From positions 1 to 64,000 of the forward strand of contig DLCG01000013.1 of assembly GCA_002480495.1 (NCBI GenBank): a DNA stretch of 64,000 nucleotides, in the 5' to 3' direction. The notes under the pieces were generated by a model. That model searched no databases. It was not told the origin of the DNA and was given only the letters and a program-made list of their open reading frames with translations. Source of the DNA: Rhodobiaceae bacterium UBA7804 (lineage in GTDB: Bacteria > Pseudomonadota > Alphaproteobacteria > Parvibaculales > Parvibaculaceae). Of the stretch, positions 43,012 to 50,862 are shown one piece after another. The translations under genes were made by a program, and so were the position numbers. The number at the start of each line of letters is the position of its first letter. Positions within the stretch are counted from its first letter, which is position 1.

Positions 43012-43479
43012 ATGGCCGGAAAGATCGAAGCTCGCCTGAAGGAACTCGGCATCGAACTGCCCGCACCCTCTCAGCCCGCCGGCACCTATGTGCCCTTTGT
43101 CCGCGCCGGCAATCTGGTCTTCATCTCCGGCCAGGGTCCCGTCGGTCCGAAAGGCCTCGAATATCAGGGTAAGGTCGGTAAGGAGCAGGACGTCGACGCC
43201 GCAAAGGCCGCGGCGCGCCTTACCATGATCAATGTTCTCGCGCAGTTGAAGGCCGCCTGCGGCGGTGATCTCGATCGCGTTCAGCGCTGCGTCAAGCTTC
43301 TCGGCTTCGTCAACTCGACGCCTGAATTCGACCAGCAGCCCGCCGTCATCAATGGCGGCTCCGATCTTCTGGTCGAGGTATTCGGCGAAGCAGGCCGGCA
43401 TGCGCGCTCCGCTGTCTCGGCCGCCTCGCTTCCCTTCCAGATGACGGTGGAAATCGAGGCGATTTTCGAGATCGCCTAG
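43012..43479 (+). CDS. RidA family protein
   Basis: Protein of 155 residues of the RidA/YjgF family, which hydrolyses reactive enamine/imine intermediates or related amides. The pattern FISGQGPV, ARLTMINVLAQLKAACGGDLDRV (split here) and ARSAVSAASLPFQMTVEIEAIFE is typical. The Arg of the RidA active site is present in GRHARSAV. GGGAG lies 9 bases before the ATG. It is divergent from aguA and followed 27 bases later by the FemAB-like gene. Confidence 0.92.
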   Translation: MAGKIEARLKELGIELPAPSQPAGTYVPFVRAGNLVFISGQGPVGPKGLEYQGKVGKEQDVDAAKAAARLTMINVLAQLKAACGGDLDRVQRCVKLLGFVNSTPEFDQQPAVINGGSDLLVEVFGEAGRHARSAVSAASLPFQMTVEIEAIFEIA

Positions 43480-43506
43480 GCAGTTCCGCCTCTCTAGGAT
43501 CGGGTC

Positions 43507-44706
43507 ATGGGAGATAGTGAAGCCGCCATCATCAGGGTCGTCGATACGCTTGCCGCCGTGAATGCCGCGAGTTGGGACGCTTGCGCAAATCCGCCGGGCG
43601 AACCCTACAACCCTTTCATCTCGCACGCTTTTTTGAGCGCCCTCGAGGAAAGCGGTTCCGCCACGCGGCGGACCGGCTGGCTCCCCCAGCACCTCCTGCT
43701 TGAAGACGGAGATGGCCAGCTTTCAGGCTGCATGCCCCTCTACCTCAAGAACCATAGCCGCGGTGAATACGTGTTCGATCATGGCTGGGCCAATGCATTC
43801 GAAAATGCGGGAGGCAGCTACTATCCCAAGCTTCAGTGCTCCGTTCCCTTTACCCCGGCAACCGGACCGCGGCTGCTCGCTGCAAACACGCCGGCACGAG
43901 AAGCCATCGAAGACACCCTGATCGCCGGAGCCGTTGAAGTTGTGAAGCGTATGAATGTTTCCTCGCTTCACCTCACCTTCCTGCCGGAGCGTCAATGGAC
44001 AAGATTGGGAACAATCGGCCTGTTGCAGCGGACCGATCAGCAATTCCATTGGCATAATCGGGGATATGACCGCTTCGAGGATTTTCTGGCGGATTTGTCA
44101 TCACGCAAGCGCAAGATGATCCGCAAGGAACGCGAACGCGCCAGGGAAAACGGCATCGCCGTCGAATGGGTGACCGGAAGCGACCTCACCGAAGATCACT
44201 GGGACGCCTTCTTTTCCTTCTACATGGACACCGGAGCGCGCAAGTGGGGCTCTCCCTACCTCACACGGGAATTTTTCAGTCTCGTTGGCGAGCGCATGGC
44301 AGAGGATACGCTCCTCGTCATGGCGCGGCGGGACGGCAGGCTGATCGCAGGTGCCCTGAACTTCATCGGTGGAGACGCTCTTTATGGACGCAATTGGGGC
44401 GCCATTGAGCACCACCCCTTCCTCCACTTCGAGTGCTGCTACTACCAGGCCATAGAATTTGCAATTGAAAGGCGCCTTGCCCGGGTCGAGGCGGGCGCCC
44501 AGGGCGAGCACAAGCTCGCCCGCGGCTATGTGCCGTCGCGCACCTATAGCGCTCACTGGATCGCAAATACATCATTCCGGGAGGCGGTGGCGGAGTACCT
44601 TTCCCGGGAACGGCAATATGTAGATCGGGATATCGCGATACTTGGCGAATACGCCCCCTTCCGGCACGATGCAAACAAGGAAGAACATCAGGAGGACGAT
44701 TTCTGA
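43507..44706 (+). CDS. FemAB/GNAT-like N-acyltransferase (DUF482)
   Basis: Protein of 399 residues with the double-GNAT layout of the FemAB_like/DUF482 family: WGSPYLTREFFSLVG, AGALNFIGGDALYGRNWG, FLHFECCYYQAIEFAI and GEHKLARGY. The family is often annotated as a peptidoglycan biosynthesis acyltransferase on weak evidence. No signal peptide is present. The HIT gene starts 2 bases after its stop and the RidA gene is just upstream, so the three may be one operon. Substrate unknown. Confidence 0.87.
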   Translation: MGDSEAAIIRVVDTLAAVNAASWDACANPPGEPYNPFISHAFLSALEESGSATRRTGWLPQHLLLEDGDGQLSGCMPLYLKNHSRGEYVFDHGWANAFENAGGSYYPKLQCSVPFTPATGPRLLAANTPAREAIEDTLIAGAVEVVKRMNVSSLHLTFLPERQWTRLGTIGLLQRTDQQFHWHNRGYDRFEDFLADLSSRKRKMIRKERERARENGIAVEWVTGSDLTEDHWDAFFSFYMDTGARKWGSPYLTREFFSLVGERMAEDTLLVMARRDGRLIAGALNFIGGDALYGRNWGAIEHHPFLHFECCYYQAIEFAIERRLARVEAGAQGEHKLARGYVPSRTYSAHWIANTSFREAVAEYLSRERQYVDRDIAILGEYAPFRHDANKEEHQEDDF

Positions 44707-44708
44707 CC

Positions 44709-45128
44709 GTGGCCTACGATCAAGACAATATCTTTGCGAAAATCCTTCGCGGCGACGCTCCCTGCTTCAAGGTCTATGAAGACGACATGACGCTTTCCTT
44801 CATGGACGTCATGCCGCAGGCCGAGGGTCACACGCTCGTCATCCCGAAGTTTCCGGCGGAAAACCTTTTCGATCTCGATCCGGAATATGTCGCCGCAATG
44901 GCGAAGACGGTGCAGCGTGTCGCACCTGCCGTCAAAAAGGCTTTCGACGTTCCCGGCATTCTGATCGCTCAGTTGAACGGCTCGGCGGCAGGCCAGACGG
45001 TCTTCCACATCCATACGCATATCATTCCGCGCACCAACGGCATCGACCTCAAACTGCATGCGCGCGAAATGGCCGATTTCAAGGAACTTGAGAAGCACGC
45101 TGAAAAAATAAAGGCGCTTATCGCCTGA
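44709..45128 (+). CDS. HIT-family nucleotide hydrolase/transferase
   Basis: Protein of 139 residues of the HINT branch of the histidine-triad superfamily, acting on nucleoside phosphoramidates or similar AMP conjugates. It has IFAKILRGDAPCFKVYED at the N-terminus, HTLVIPK in the middle and the triad His100-Ile-His102-Thr-His104 (VFHIHTHIIP). The start is GTG at 44709, 2 bases after the FemAB-like gene, with AGGAGG inside that gene's end. Confidence 0.93.
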   Translation: MAYDQDNIFAKILRGDAPCFKVYEDDMTLSFMDVMPQAEGHTLVIPKFPAENLFDLDPEYVAAMAKTVQRVAPAVKKAFDVPGILIAQLNGSAAGQTVFHIHTHIIPRTNGIDLKLHAREMADFKELEKHAEKIKALIA

Positions 45129-45187
45129 CGGGGGAGCGCGGGCCAACGCTGCGGGGAGGCAGCGCACCCGCCCAGGGGAGGAAAATA

Positions 45188-46792
45188 ATGAAATTTGCAA
45201 GAAACGCGGCGGCAGCCGCCACCATTCTCGTCGTCATGTCCGCTTGTTCCGATGACTACACTCAGGAAGCCGTGACCGAACCGTCACCCTTTCACGGCAT
45301 ACATGGCATCACCGTCACAAAAGAAGGAAATATCCTCGCGGGGAGCGTTGTCGGCCGCGCGATATATGAGGTCGACCGCGATACGGGCGAGACAAGCATC
45401 TTTGAAGGTCCTCCGGAAGGCATGGCGGACGATCTTGAAGAAGGGCCGGACGGCACGCTGGCATGGACAGCCTTCCTCGATGGCAAGGTCTATGCGCGGA
45501 AGCCCGATGGCACGCTACTGACGCTCGCCAGCGGGCTGCCCGGCCTTAATTCGCTCGCCTGGACCGATGACGGGCGTCTTTTCGCGACGCAGGTCTTCCT
45601 GGGTGACGCGCTTTATGAACTTGATCCAAGCGGCGAAAATCCGCCCCGCAAGATCATGTCCGGCATGGGTGGCCTCAATGGCTTCGATTTCGGCCCTGAC
45701 GGAAAACTTTACGGCCCCCTGTGGTTCAAGAAGCAGATCGCCCGGGTCGATGTCGATACGGCGTCACTGGAAGTCGTCGCCGAAGGCTTCGCAACACCGG
45801 CCGCGGTCAACTTCACCTCAAAGGGCGACCTCTACGCAGTCGACACCGAAGCCGGTAGAGTGTACCGCGTGAATACGGACAACGGAGAAAAAACGCTTGT
45901 CGCTGAGGTAGCCCCCGCAATCGACAATCTTGCCTTCGACAGTGAGGATAACCTCTACATCACCAACATGGCGGACAATGCCGTGATCGCCGTCGATACG
46001 GAAAATGGGGAGACGGAAACTCTCGTTTCGGGCCCACTGGCGGTGGCAGGCGATATCGCAATAAGCGGGGACGGCGATCTCTACGTTGCCGACCTCTTCG
46101 CGATCCGCAAGGTAAACCCGGCGGACGGAAAGATCGATGAAGTCGCCCGCGTATGGTCATCCAGAATCGACTACCCGCTCGGCATCTCCGTGCAAAACGG
46201 CAAGGTCGCTGTTGCCGCACTGACCGCTGGCGCGGTTCAGGTTTTCGATACAACCGGCATCGGCTCTTCCGAACCTCATCACGGTTTCACCACGCCCGTC
46301 GACGCCCTCGTCCTTTCCGACGGCAGCGTCATCATCTCCGAATATGCGCGCGGCGCGCTGGTGCGCGTGGCAAATGATGACTGGGATAACCGCATCGATC
46401 TGGCGACCGGTTTAAGCGGTCCGGCCATGCTGATGCCCGGCGACGAAAGCACGGTCTATGTAAGCGAAAATCTCGGCGGCCGAATTACAAGCGTGAACAT
46501 TCAGACCGGGGAAAAGTCCGTCGTCATCGACGATCTGGCCACCCCGGAAGGGTTCGACATTGGAAGCGACGGGCGATTTGTAATTGCCGAAGTCGGAGCC
46601 AAACGGATCACGGCTGTTGACCCGGCGACAGGCGAGAGGGAAATCATCGCTGCTCGGCTCCCCATCGGGCTTGAAGCGCCCGAAAATGCCCCACCCATCT
46701 TCATTCCTACCGGTGTTGTCATCGCAGAGAACGGTGACATCCTCTATTCCTCGGATATTGACGTCCGCATTTACCGACTGAAGAAAGGTTGA
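45188..46792 (+). CDS. Beta-propeller (SMP-30/NHL-like) lipoprotein
   Basis: Protein of 534 residues. A signal peptide ends in a lipobox MSAC with lipid-anchored Cys20. The rest is a series of about 40-residue blades such as GLNSLAWTDDGRLFATQ, GFDFGPDGKLYGPL, NLAFDSEDNLYITNMADN and DIAISGDGDLYVADLF, typical of SMP-30/gluconolactonase or NHL propellers. Metal ligands of a gluconolactonase could not be placed, so enzymatic function is doubtful. GGAGG lies 6 bases before the ATG. A small secreted-like protein follows 9 bases later. Confidence 0.85.
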   Translation: MKFARNAAAAATILVVMSACSDDYTQEAVTEPSPFHGIHGITVTKEGNILAGSVVGRAIYEVDRDTGETSIFEGPPEGMADDLEEGPDGTLAWTAFLDGKVYARKPDGTLLTLASGLPGLNSLAWTDDGRLFATQVFLGDALYELDPSGENPPRKIMSGMGGLNGFDFGPDGKLYGPLWFKKQIARVDVDTASLEVVAEGFATPAAVNFTSKGDLYAVDTEAGRVYRVNTDNGEKTLVAEVAPAIDNLAFDSEDNLYITNMADNAVIAVDTENGETETLVSGPLAVAGDIAISGDGDLYVADLFAIRKVNPADGKIDEVARVWSSRIDYPLGISVQNGKVAVAALTAGAVQVFDTTGIGSSEPHHGFTTPVDALVLSDGSVIISEYARGALVRVANDDWDNRIDLATGLSGPAMLMPGDESTVYVSENLGGRITSVNIQTGEKSVVIDDLATPEGFDIGSDGRFVIAEVGAKRITAVDPATGEREIIAARLPIGLEAPENAPPIFIPTGVVIAENGDILYSSDIDVRIYRLKKG

Positions 46793-46801
46793 ACTGCTGT
46801 C

Positions 46802-47026
46802 ATGTGGAACATAATCGCAGTGCTGTCCGGATTGCTTACCGGCCCCGAAGCTTACGCCGTGACCGATGCAGGCATTTTCAAGAGCGAGGAAAGCTGCAAG
46901 GCAGCCATCACGGAAGCCGTTAATTCCAAGCTCGACGAGGAAACGAAGGCGCAATACGAAGGCGGCTACAGGCAATTCGTCTGTGTCCGTATTCACGGCG
47001 CGGAAATGCTCGACAGCGCCGAATAA
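46802..47026 (+). CDS. Small two-cysteine protein, probably exported
   Basis: Protein of 74 residues whose N-terminus (MWNIIAVLSGLLTGPEAYA) looks like a short signal peptide. The mature part has two cysteines (EESCKAAI, FVCVRI) that could form a disulfide. It starts 9 bases after the propeller lipoprotein gene and is followed by a terminator, so the two probably form a unit. AAAGG lies 13 bases before the ATG. Family not recognised. Confidence 0.65.
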   Translation: MWNIIAVLSGLLTGPEAYAVTDAGIFKSEESCKAAITEAVNSKLDEETKAQYEGGYRQFVCVRIHGAEMLDSAE

Positions 47027-47039
47027 ACCGCGACCCATA

Positions 47040-47079
47040 AAAAAACACCGCCCGGCGTGTGCCGGGCGGCGTTTCGATT
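47040..47079. terminator. Bidirectional terminator
   Basis: CCGCCCGGC and GCCGGGCGG pair with a 4-base loop (GTGT). On the plus strand GTTTCGATTT follows; on the minus strand GTGTTTTTTT follows, which serves the VOC gene. Both convergent genes end here. Confidence 0.88.
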
Positions 47080-47093
47080 TGCGGTCAGCGCTT

Positions 47094-47459
47094 CTAGCCC
47101 ATATGGAAGGCGACGAACTTGTTGCCATCCAGATCGCGGAAGTAGCCGCCATAGAAGGTCTCGCCGCGAAGGCCCGGCGCTCCCTCGTCCTTCCCGCCAA
47201 GGCTGAGCGCTTTCGCATGCATCTTGTCGACATTCTCGCGAGAGCCCACCGCCAGGGCCACCATAGTGCCATTGCCGAACGTCGCCTTGTTACCGTCATG
47301 CGGCTTCGTGACGGCAAGCATCGGCCCGCCATTGCTCCAGCCGACGAAGCGCCCTGGGTCCGACATCGCCTTCTTGGCACCAATTACGGACAGCAGTTCG
47401 TCATAGAATGCCACGGCACGATCGAGATCGTTCGTACCGACCATCACATATCCAATCAT
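47094..47459 (-). CDS. VOC (glyoxalase/bleomycin resistance fold) protein
   Basis: Protein of 121 residues with two beta-alpha-beta-beta-beta modules: IGYVMVGTNDLDRAVAFYDELL at the N-terminus and GGYFRDLDGNKFVAFH at the C-terminus. The conserved D-x-D-G-N-x-F/W turn is present. Members include lyases, isomerases and dioxygenases, so no reaction is assigned. It is downstream of clpA on the same strand but separated by a terminator. Confidence 0.88.
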   Translation of the reverse strand: MIGYVMVGTNDLDRAVAFYDELLSVIGAKKAMSDPGRFVGWSNGGPMLAVTKPHDGNKATFGNGTMVALAVGSRENVDKMHAKALSLGGKDEGAPGLRGETFYGGYFRDLDGNKFVAFHMG

Positions 47460-47498
47460 GTCTCTCTAGCTCCCTGATACTTGTTGTTTGTTGCACGC

Positions 47499-47539
47499 AA
47501 AAAGGACGGCCGGAAAATCCTTTGTTCCGACCGCCCTTT
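47499..47539 (-). terminator. Rho-independent terminator after clpA
   Basis: A 15-bp stem (AAAGGACGGCCGGAA with TTCCGACCGCCCTTT, two mismatches) with a 9-base loop is followed on the minus strand by TTTTT. It lies 33 bases beyond the clpA stop. Confidence 0.85.
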
Positions 47540-47572
47540 GTCTTTTATCCCCGCATTCTTGCGAGGCTCATA

Positions 47573-49957
47573 TCATTCTACCAGCAAAGGCACCTTTGGC
47601 ACCGTACCACCGCCTGAGCCACCCGAACCGTCACGCGGCTTCTTCGTACGAGGCTTCTTCGGCCCACCACCGCTGGGACTGCGCGGGTGCGCCGGCTCGA
47701 TATCGAAGGACAGAGCATCGCCCGACACTTCGACGCGGACATGTCCGCCCTTCACCAGCTTCCCGAAGAGAACTTCGTCCGCCAGAGGCTTCTTGATATT
47801 TTCCTGGATAACGCGAGCAAGCGGCCGAGCGCCCATCTGCTCGTCATATCCACGTTCGGCAAGCCAACTATTGGCCTCCGGTGTCAGTTCGATCGTGACG
47901 TGGCGGTCTGCAAGCTGAGCCTCCAACTGCAGCACGAACTTCTCGACAACCTGCGCGATGACATCCTCCGGCAGATGGCCGAAGGGAATAACGGCATCGA
48001 GACGATTGCGGAATTCCGGCGTGAAGAGCCGCTTGATGGCGTCTTCGTCATCGCCCACACGCTTCTTTTGAGCGAAGCCTATCGTCGGCTTCGCCATGTC
48101 CGCAGCCCCTGCATTCGTGGTCATGATGAGAACCACATTACGGAAGTCGATCTTCTTGCCGTTATGGTCCGTCAGCTTGCCGTGATCCATGACCTGCAAC
48201 AGGATGTTGAAGAGGTCCGGATGCGCCTTCTCGATCTCGTCCAGAAGCAATACGCAATGCGGATGCTGATCGACGCCATCGGTCAGAAGACCGCCTTGAT
48301 CGAAACCCACATAGCCGGGCGGAGCGCCAATGAGCCGCGAGACCGTATGCCGCTCCATATACTCCGACATATCGAAACGGAGCATCTCAACGCCGAGAAC
48401 CGACGCAAGTTGACGCGCGACTTCCGTCTTGCCGACGCCCGTCGGACCTGAGAAGAGATAGCACCCGATGGGCTTCTCCGCTTCGCGCAGACCGGCACGC
48501 GCCAGCTTGATCGCTGCGGCAAGAGCATCGATGGCAGCATCCTGACCGAACACGACACGTTTCAGCTCGGTATCGAGATCCTTGAGCTTTTCCGTATCGC
48601 TCTTCGAGACCGACTTGGGCGGAATGCGGGCCATCGTGGCGATCACAGCTTCGATTTCGGCGACGCCGATCGTTTTCTTGCGGCGAGATTCCGCAAGGAG
48701 CATTTGCGATGCGCCCGCCTCGTCGATCACATCGATCGCCTTATCGGGAAGCTTCCGGTCATGCATGTATTTCGCGGAGAGTTCGACAGCCGCCTTCACC
48801 GCGTCGTTGGTGTAGCGAACCTTGTGGAACTCTTCGAAATAAGGCTTGAGCCCCTTCAGTATCTTCACCGAGTCCGGCACCGAAGGTTCGACCACGTCGA
48901 TCTTCTGGAAGCGGCGAACAAGGGCCCGGTCCTTCTCGAAATGCTGGCGATATTCCTTGTAGGTCGTCGACCCGATGCAGCGCACCGAACCGCTTGCCAG
49001 CGCAGGCTTCAGCAGATTGGACGCATCCATTGCGCCACCGCTCGTTGCGCCCGCACCGATAACCGTGTGAATTTCGTCGATGAACATGATCGCACCGGGA
49101 TAGGCTTCGATCTCCTTGATCACTGCCTTGATGCGTTCCTCGAAGTCACCGCGATACCGCGTGCCCGCGAGAAGCGTACCCATGTCGAGCGAGAAGATGG
49201 TCGCTTCCTTGAGAACGTCGGGCACCTCGCCTTTCACGATACGACGCGCAAGTCCCTCGGCAATTGCCGTCTTGCCGACGCCGGGATCGCCGACGAAGAG
49301 CGGATTGTTCTTGGACCGGCGGCAAAGTATCTGAATGGTGCGTTCGACTTCGCGCTCGCGCCCGATAAGCGGATCGATCTTTCCCTGCTTCGCCTTCTCG
49401 TTGAGATTCACGCAGTAATTGTCGAGCGCCTCGGTCGTTCGCTCCTTGCCGCGACCACGCTCGCCAGCCTCGGCCTCTTCCTGTGCACCTCGAACAGGAC
49501 GCGTTTCGCTCATATCGCTGCGTTTCGCGATGCCGTGACTGATATAGTTCACCGCGTCATAGCGCGTCATGTCCTGCTCCTGCAGGAAATACGCGGCGTG
49601 GCTTTCGCGCTCCGCAAACATTGCGACAAGCACATTGGCTCCCGTCACTTCTTCCCTGCCGGAAGACTGCACATGGATGACGGCACGCTGGATAACTCTC
49701 TGGAAACCGGCCGTCGGCTTGGAGTCCTCGCCATTCTCGACCACGAGGCTCGAAAGCTCGTTATCGACGTAATTGACGAGCTGCTGCCGGAGCAGATCCA
49801 TATCGACATTACATGCCCGCATCACAGCGGCTGCATCGCTGTCATCCATCAGGGAAAGCAGGAGATGTTCGAGCGTGGCGTATTCATGGTTACGCTCATT
49901 GGCGAGCGCCAGCGCGCGATGAAGCCCCTCCTCCAGGTTACGTGAAAACGTCGGCAC
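47573..49957 (-). CDS. clpA: ATP-dependent Clp protease ATP-binding subunit ClpA
   Basis: AAA+ unfoldase that feeds proteins to ClpP. The 794-residue product has the Clp N-domain (VPTFSRNLEEGLHRALALA), a first AAA+ module (GDPGVGKT, IMFIDEIHT), a second (GPTGVGKTE, LLLDEIEKAHPD) and the ClpP-docking loop PTIGFAQKK. The GTG at 49957 is chosen because GGAAGG lies 6 bases upstream and the product then begins at the family start. The C-terminal 35 residues are a Gly/Pro/Lys extension beyond E. coli ClpA. It lies just downstream of clpS, its adaptor. Confidence 0.96.
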   Translation of the reverse strand: MPTFSRNLEEGLHRALALANERNHEYATLEHLLLSLMDDSDAAAVMRACNVDMDLLRQQLVNYVDNELSSLVVENGEDSKPTAGFQRVIQRAVIHVQSSGREEVTGANVLVAMFAERESHAAYFLQEQDMTRYDAVNYISHGIAKRSDMSETRPVRGAQEEAEAGERGRGKERTTEALDNYCVNLNEKAKQGKIDPLIGREREVERTIQILCRRSKNNPLFVGDPGVGKTAIAEGLARRIVKGEVPDVLKEATIFSLDMGTLLAGTRYRGDFEERIKAVIKEIEAYPGAIMFIDEIHTVIGAGATSGGAMDASNLLKPALASGSVRCIGSTTYKEYRQHFEKDRALVRRFQKIDVVEPSVPDSVKILKGLKPYFEEFHKVRYTNDAVKAAVELSAKYMHDRKLPDKAIDVIDEAGASQMLLAESRRKKTIGVAEIEAVIATMARIPPKSVSKSDTEKLKDLDTELKRVVFGQDAAIDALAAAIKLARAGLREAEKPIGCYLFSGPTGVGKTEVARQLASVLGVEMLRFDMSEYMERHTVSRLIGAPPGYVGFDQGGLLTDGVDQHPHCVLLLDEIEKAHPDLFNILLQVMDHGKLTDHNGKKIDFRNVVLIMTTNAGAADMAKPTIGFAQKKRVGDDEDAIKRLFTPEFRNRLDAVIPFGHLPEDVIAQVVEKFVLQLEAQLADRHVTIELTPEANSWLAERGYDEQMGARPLARVIQENIKKPLADEVLFGKLVKGGHVRVEVSGDALSFDIEPAHPRSPSGGGPKKPRTKKPRDGSGGSGGGTVPKVPLLVE

Positions 49958-50004
49958 TCCGAACCTTCCCTTCTGCTGAACTTGGGTACAGCCTGAACGC
50001 GCTA

Positions 50005-50337
50005 CTAATCTCTCTCCATCGTACATTGCAGCGGATGCTGGTGCTGGCGCGCGAAATCCATCACCTGCGTAACTTTCGTTTCCGCCACTTCATACGTGTA
50101 CAAACCGCACACGCCCACGCCGTGCTGATGGACGTGGAGCATTATCAATGTGGCCTCCTCTCGCCCCTTGTTGAAAAAGTGCTCCAGAACATGAACGACG
50201 AATTCCATCGGGGTGTAATCGTCGTTAAGCAGCAACACCTTGTAGAGCGAGGGCTTTTTGGTTTTTGGCTTCGTCTTCGTGATGACGCCGGTGCCTGCGC
50301 CTCCGTCTTCATCACCGCGCCGCCTGTCGTCGGACAT
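50005..50337 (-). CDS. clpS: ClpA adaptor protein ClpS
   Basis: Adaptor of 110 residues that binds N-degron substrates and delivers them to ClpAP. It has a disordered N-terminal arm, the binding-pocket motif LLLNDDYTPMEFVVHVLEHFF, and HVHQHGVGVCGLYTYEVAETKV. AGGA lies 7 bases before the ATG. clpA starts 47 bases after its stop, forming a clpS-clpA operon. Confidence 0.96.
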   Translation of the reverse strand: MSDDRRRGDEDGGAGTGVITKTKPKTKKPSLYKVLLLNDDYTPMEFVVHVLEHFFNKGREEATLIMLHVHQHGVGVCGLYTYEVAETKVTQVMDFARQHQHPLQCTMERD

Positions 50338-50655
50338 ACCCCATTCCTGCCGAAATCTTGCCTGCCGCGGTCTTTCAACCTGACGACAGTAACTCTGAAA
50401 CCTTCAACTCTTTGATAGATAGTCGACCATATCGAAAATCAAAGATCATCCTTATCCTAGCCAGATTCGAGCCCCTGCCGAGAGGGCTTGCGTAAGGCGC
50501 CGGCACGCTGCAACCGTGCCCCCTGAAACGCCCGGTCACCTGCCTGTCTCGTGCATGGCGAACTTGCGCGGGCGCGCCACGAAATCGCGCCACAGAACTG
50601 CCCTGACCGACAAAAACTCGTCCGACGCCCGTTTAGCTTGAGAGACAGAAGCCGG
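50338..50655. other. Long divergent region between clpS and dacA, left part
   Basis: No gene is recognised. It should hold the clpS promoter. GAGCCC/GGGCTT forms a modest hairpin around 50468-50488. The right part holds the CtrA box (50656-50670) and the dacA leader. Confidence 0.4.
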
Positions 50656-50670
50656 TTAACGAAATATTAA
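50656..50670. promoter_or_regulatory. Candidate CtrA box (TTAA-N7-TTAA) upstream of dacA
   Basis: TTAACGAAATATTAA fits the full CtrA consensus TTAA-N7-TTAA exactly; a further TTAA lies at 50676. It is 193 bases upstream of the dacA-like start. It is the only perfect instance I found by eye in the window. CtrA and its control protein DivK are expected in this organism (divK at 30.9 kb). Confidence 0.55.
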
Positions 50671-50774
50671 CCCTGTTAATAAATTGGTAATACACATTTC
50701 TTATGTTCGAAAGCTGTCGTAAGCGCTCAAGATTCCTAGGGTTTTTGTAAATTTTCTGGCCCAGGGGTCTTCGC

Positions 50775-50800
50775 AAACTGTGGTTCTGCCGCTACAGTTT
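50775..50800 (+). promoter_or_regulatory. Weak hairpin with T-run in the dacA leader
   Basis: AAACTGT and ACAGTTT pair across a 12-base loop and are followed by TT, giving TTTTT overall, 62 bases before dacA. It could be an attenuator or an operator; evidence is thin. Confidence 0.3.
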
Positions 50801-50862
50801 TTGGGGATAAGTTTCCGGGGGCGCGTTCGGGCAGGACGCGCCGGCAAGAGGGGTCAAGTGAC

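Noticed and set aside
50338..50862. A small RNA or riboswitch in the clpS-dacA gap
   Set aside because: Only modest hairpins are visible and no known riboswitch core was recognised; sequence alone does not support a call.
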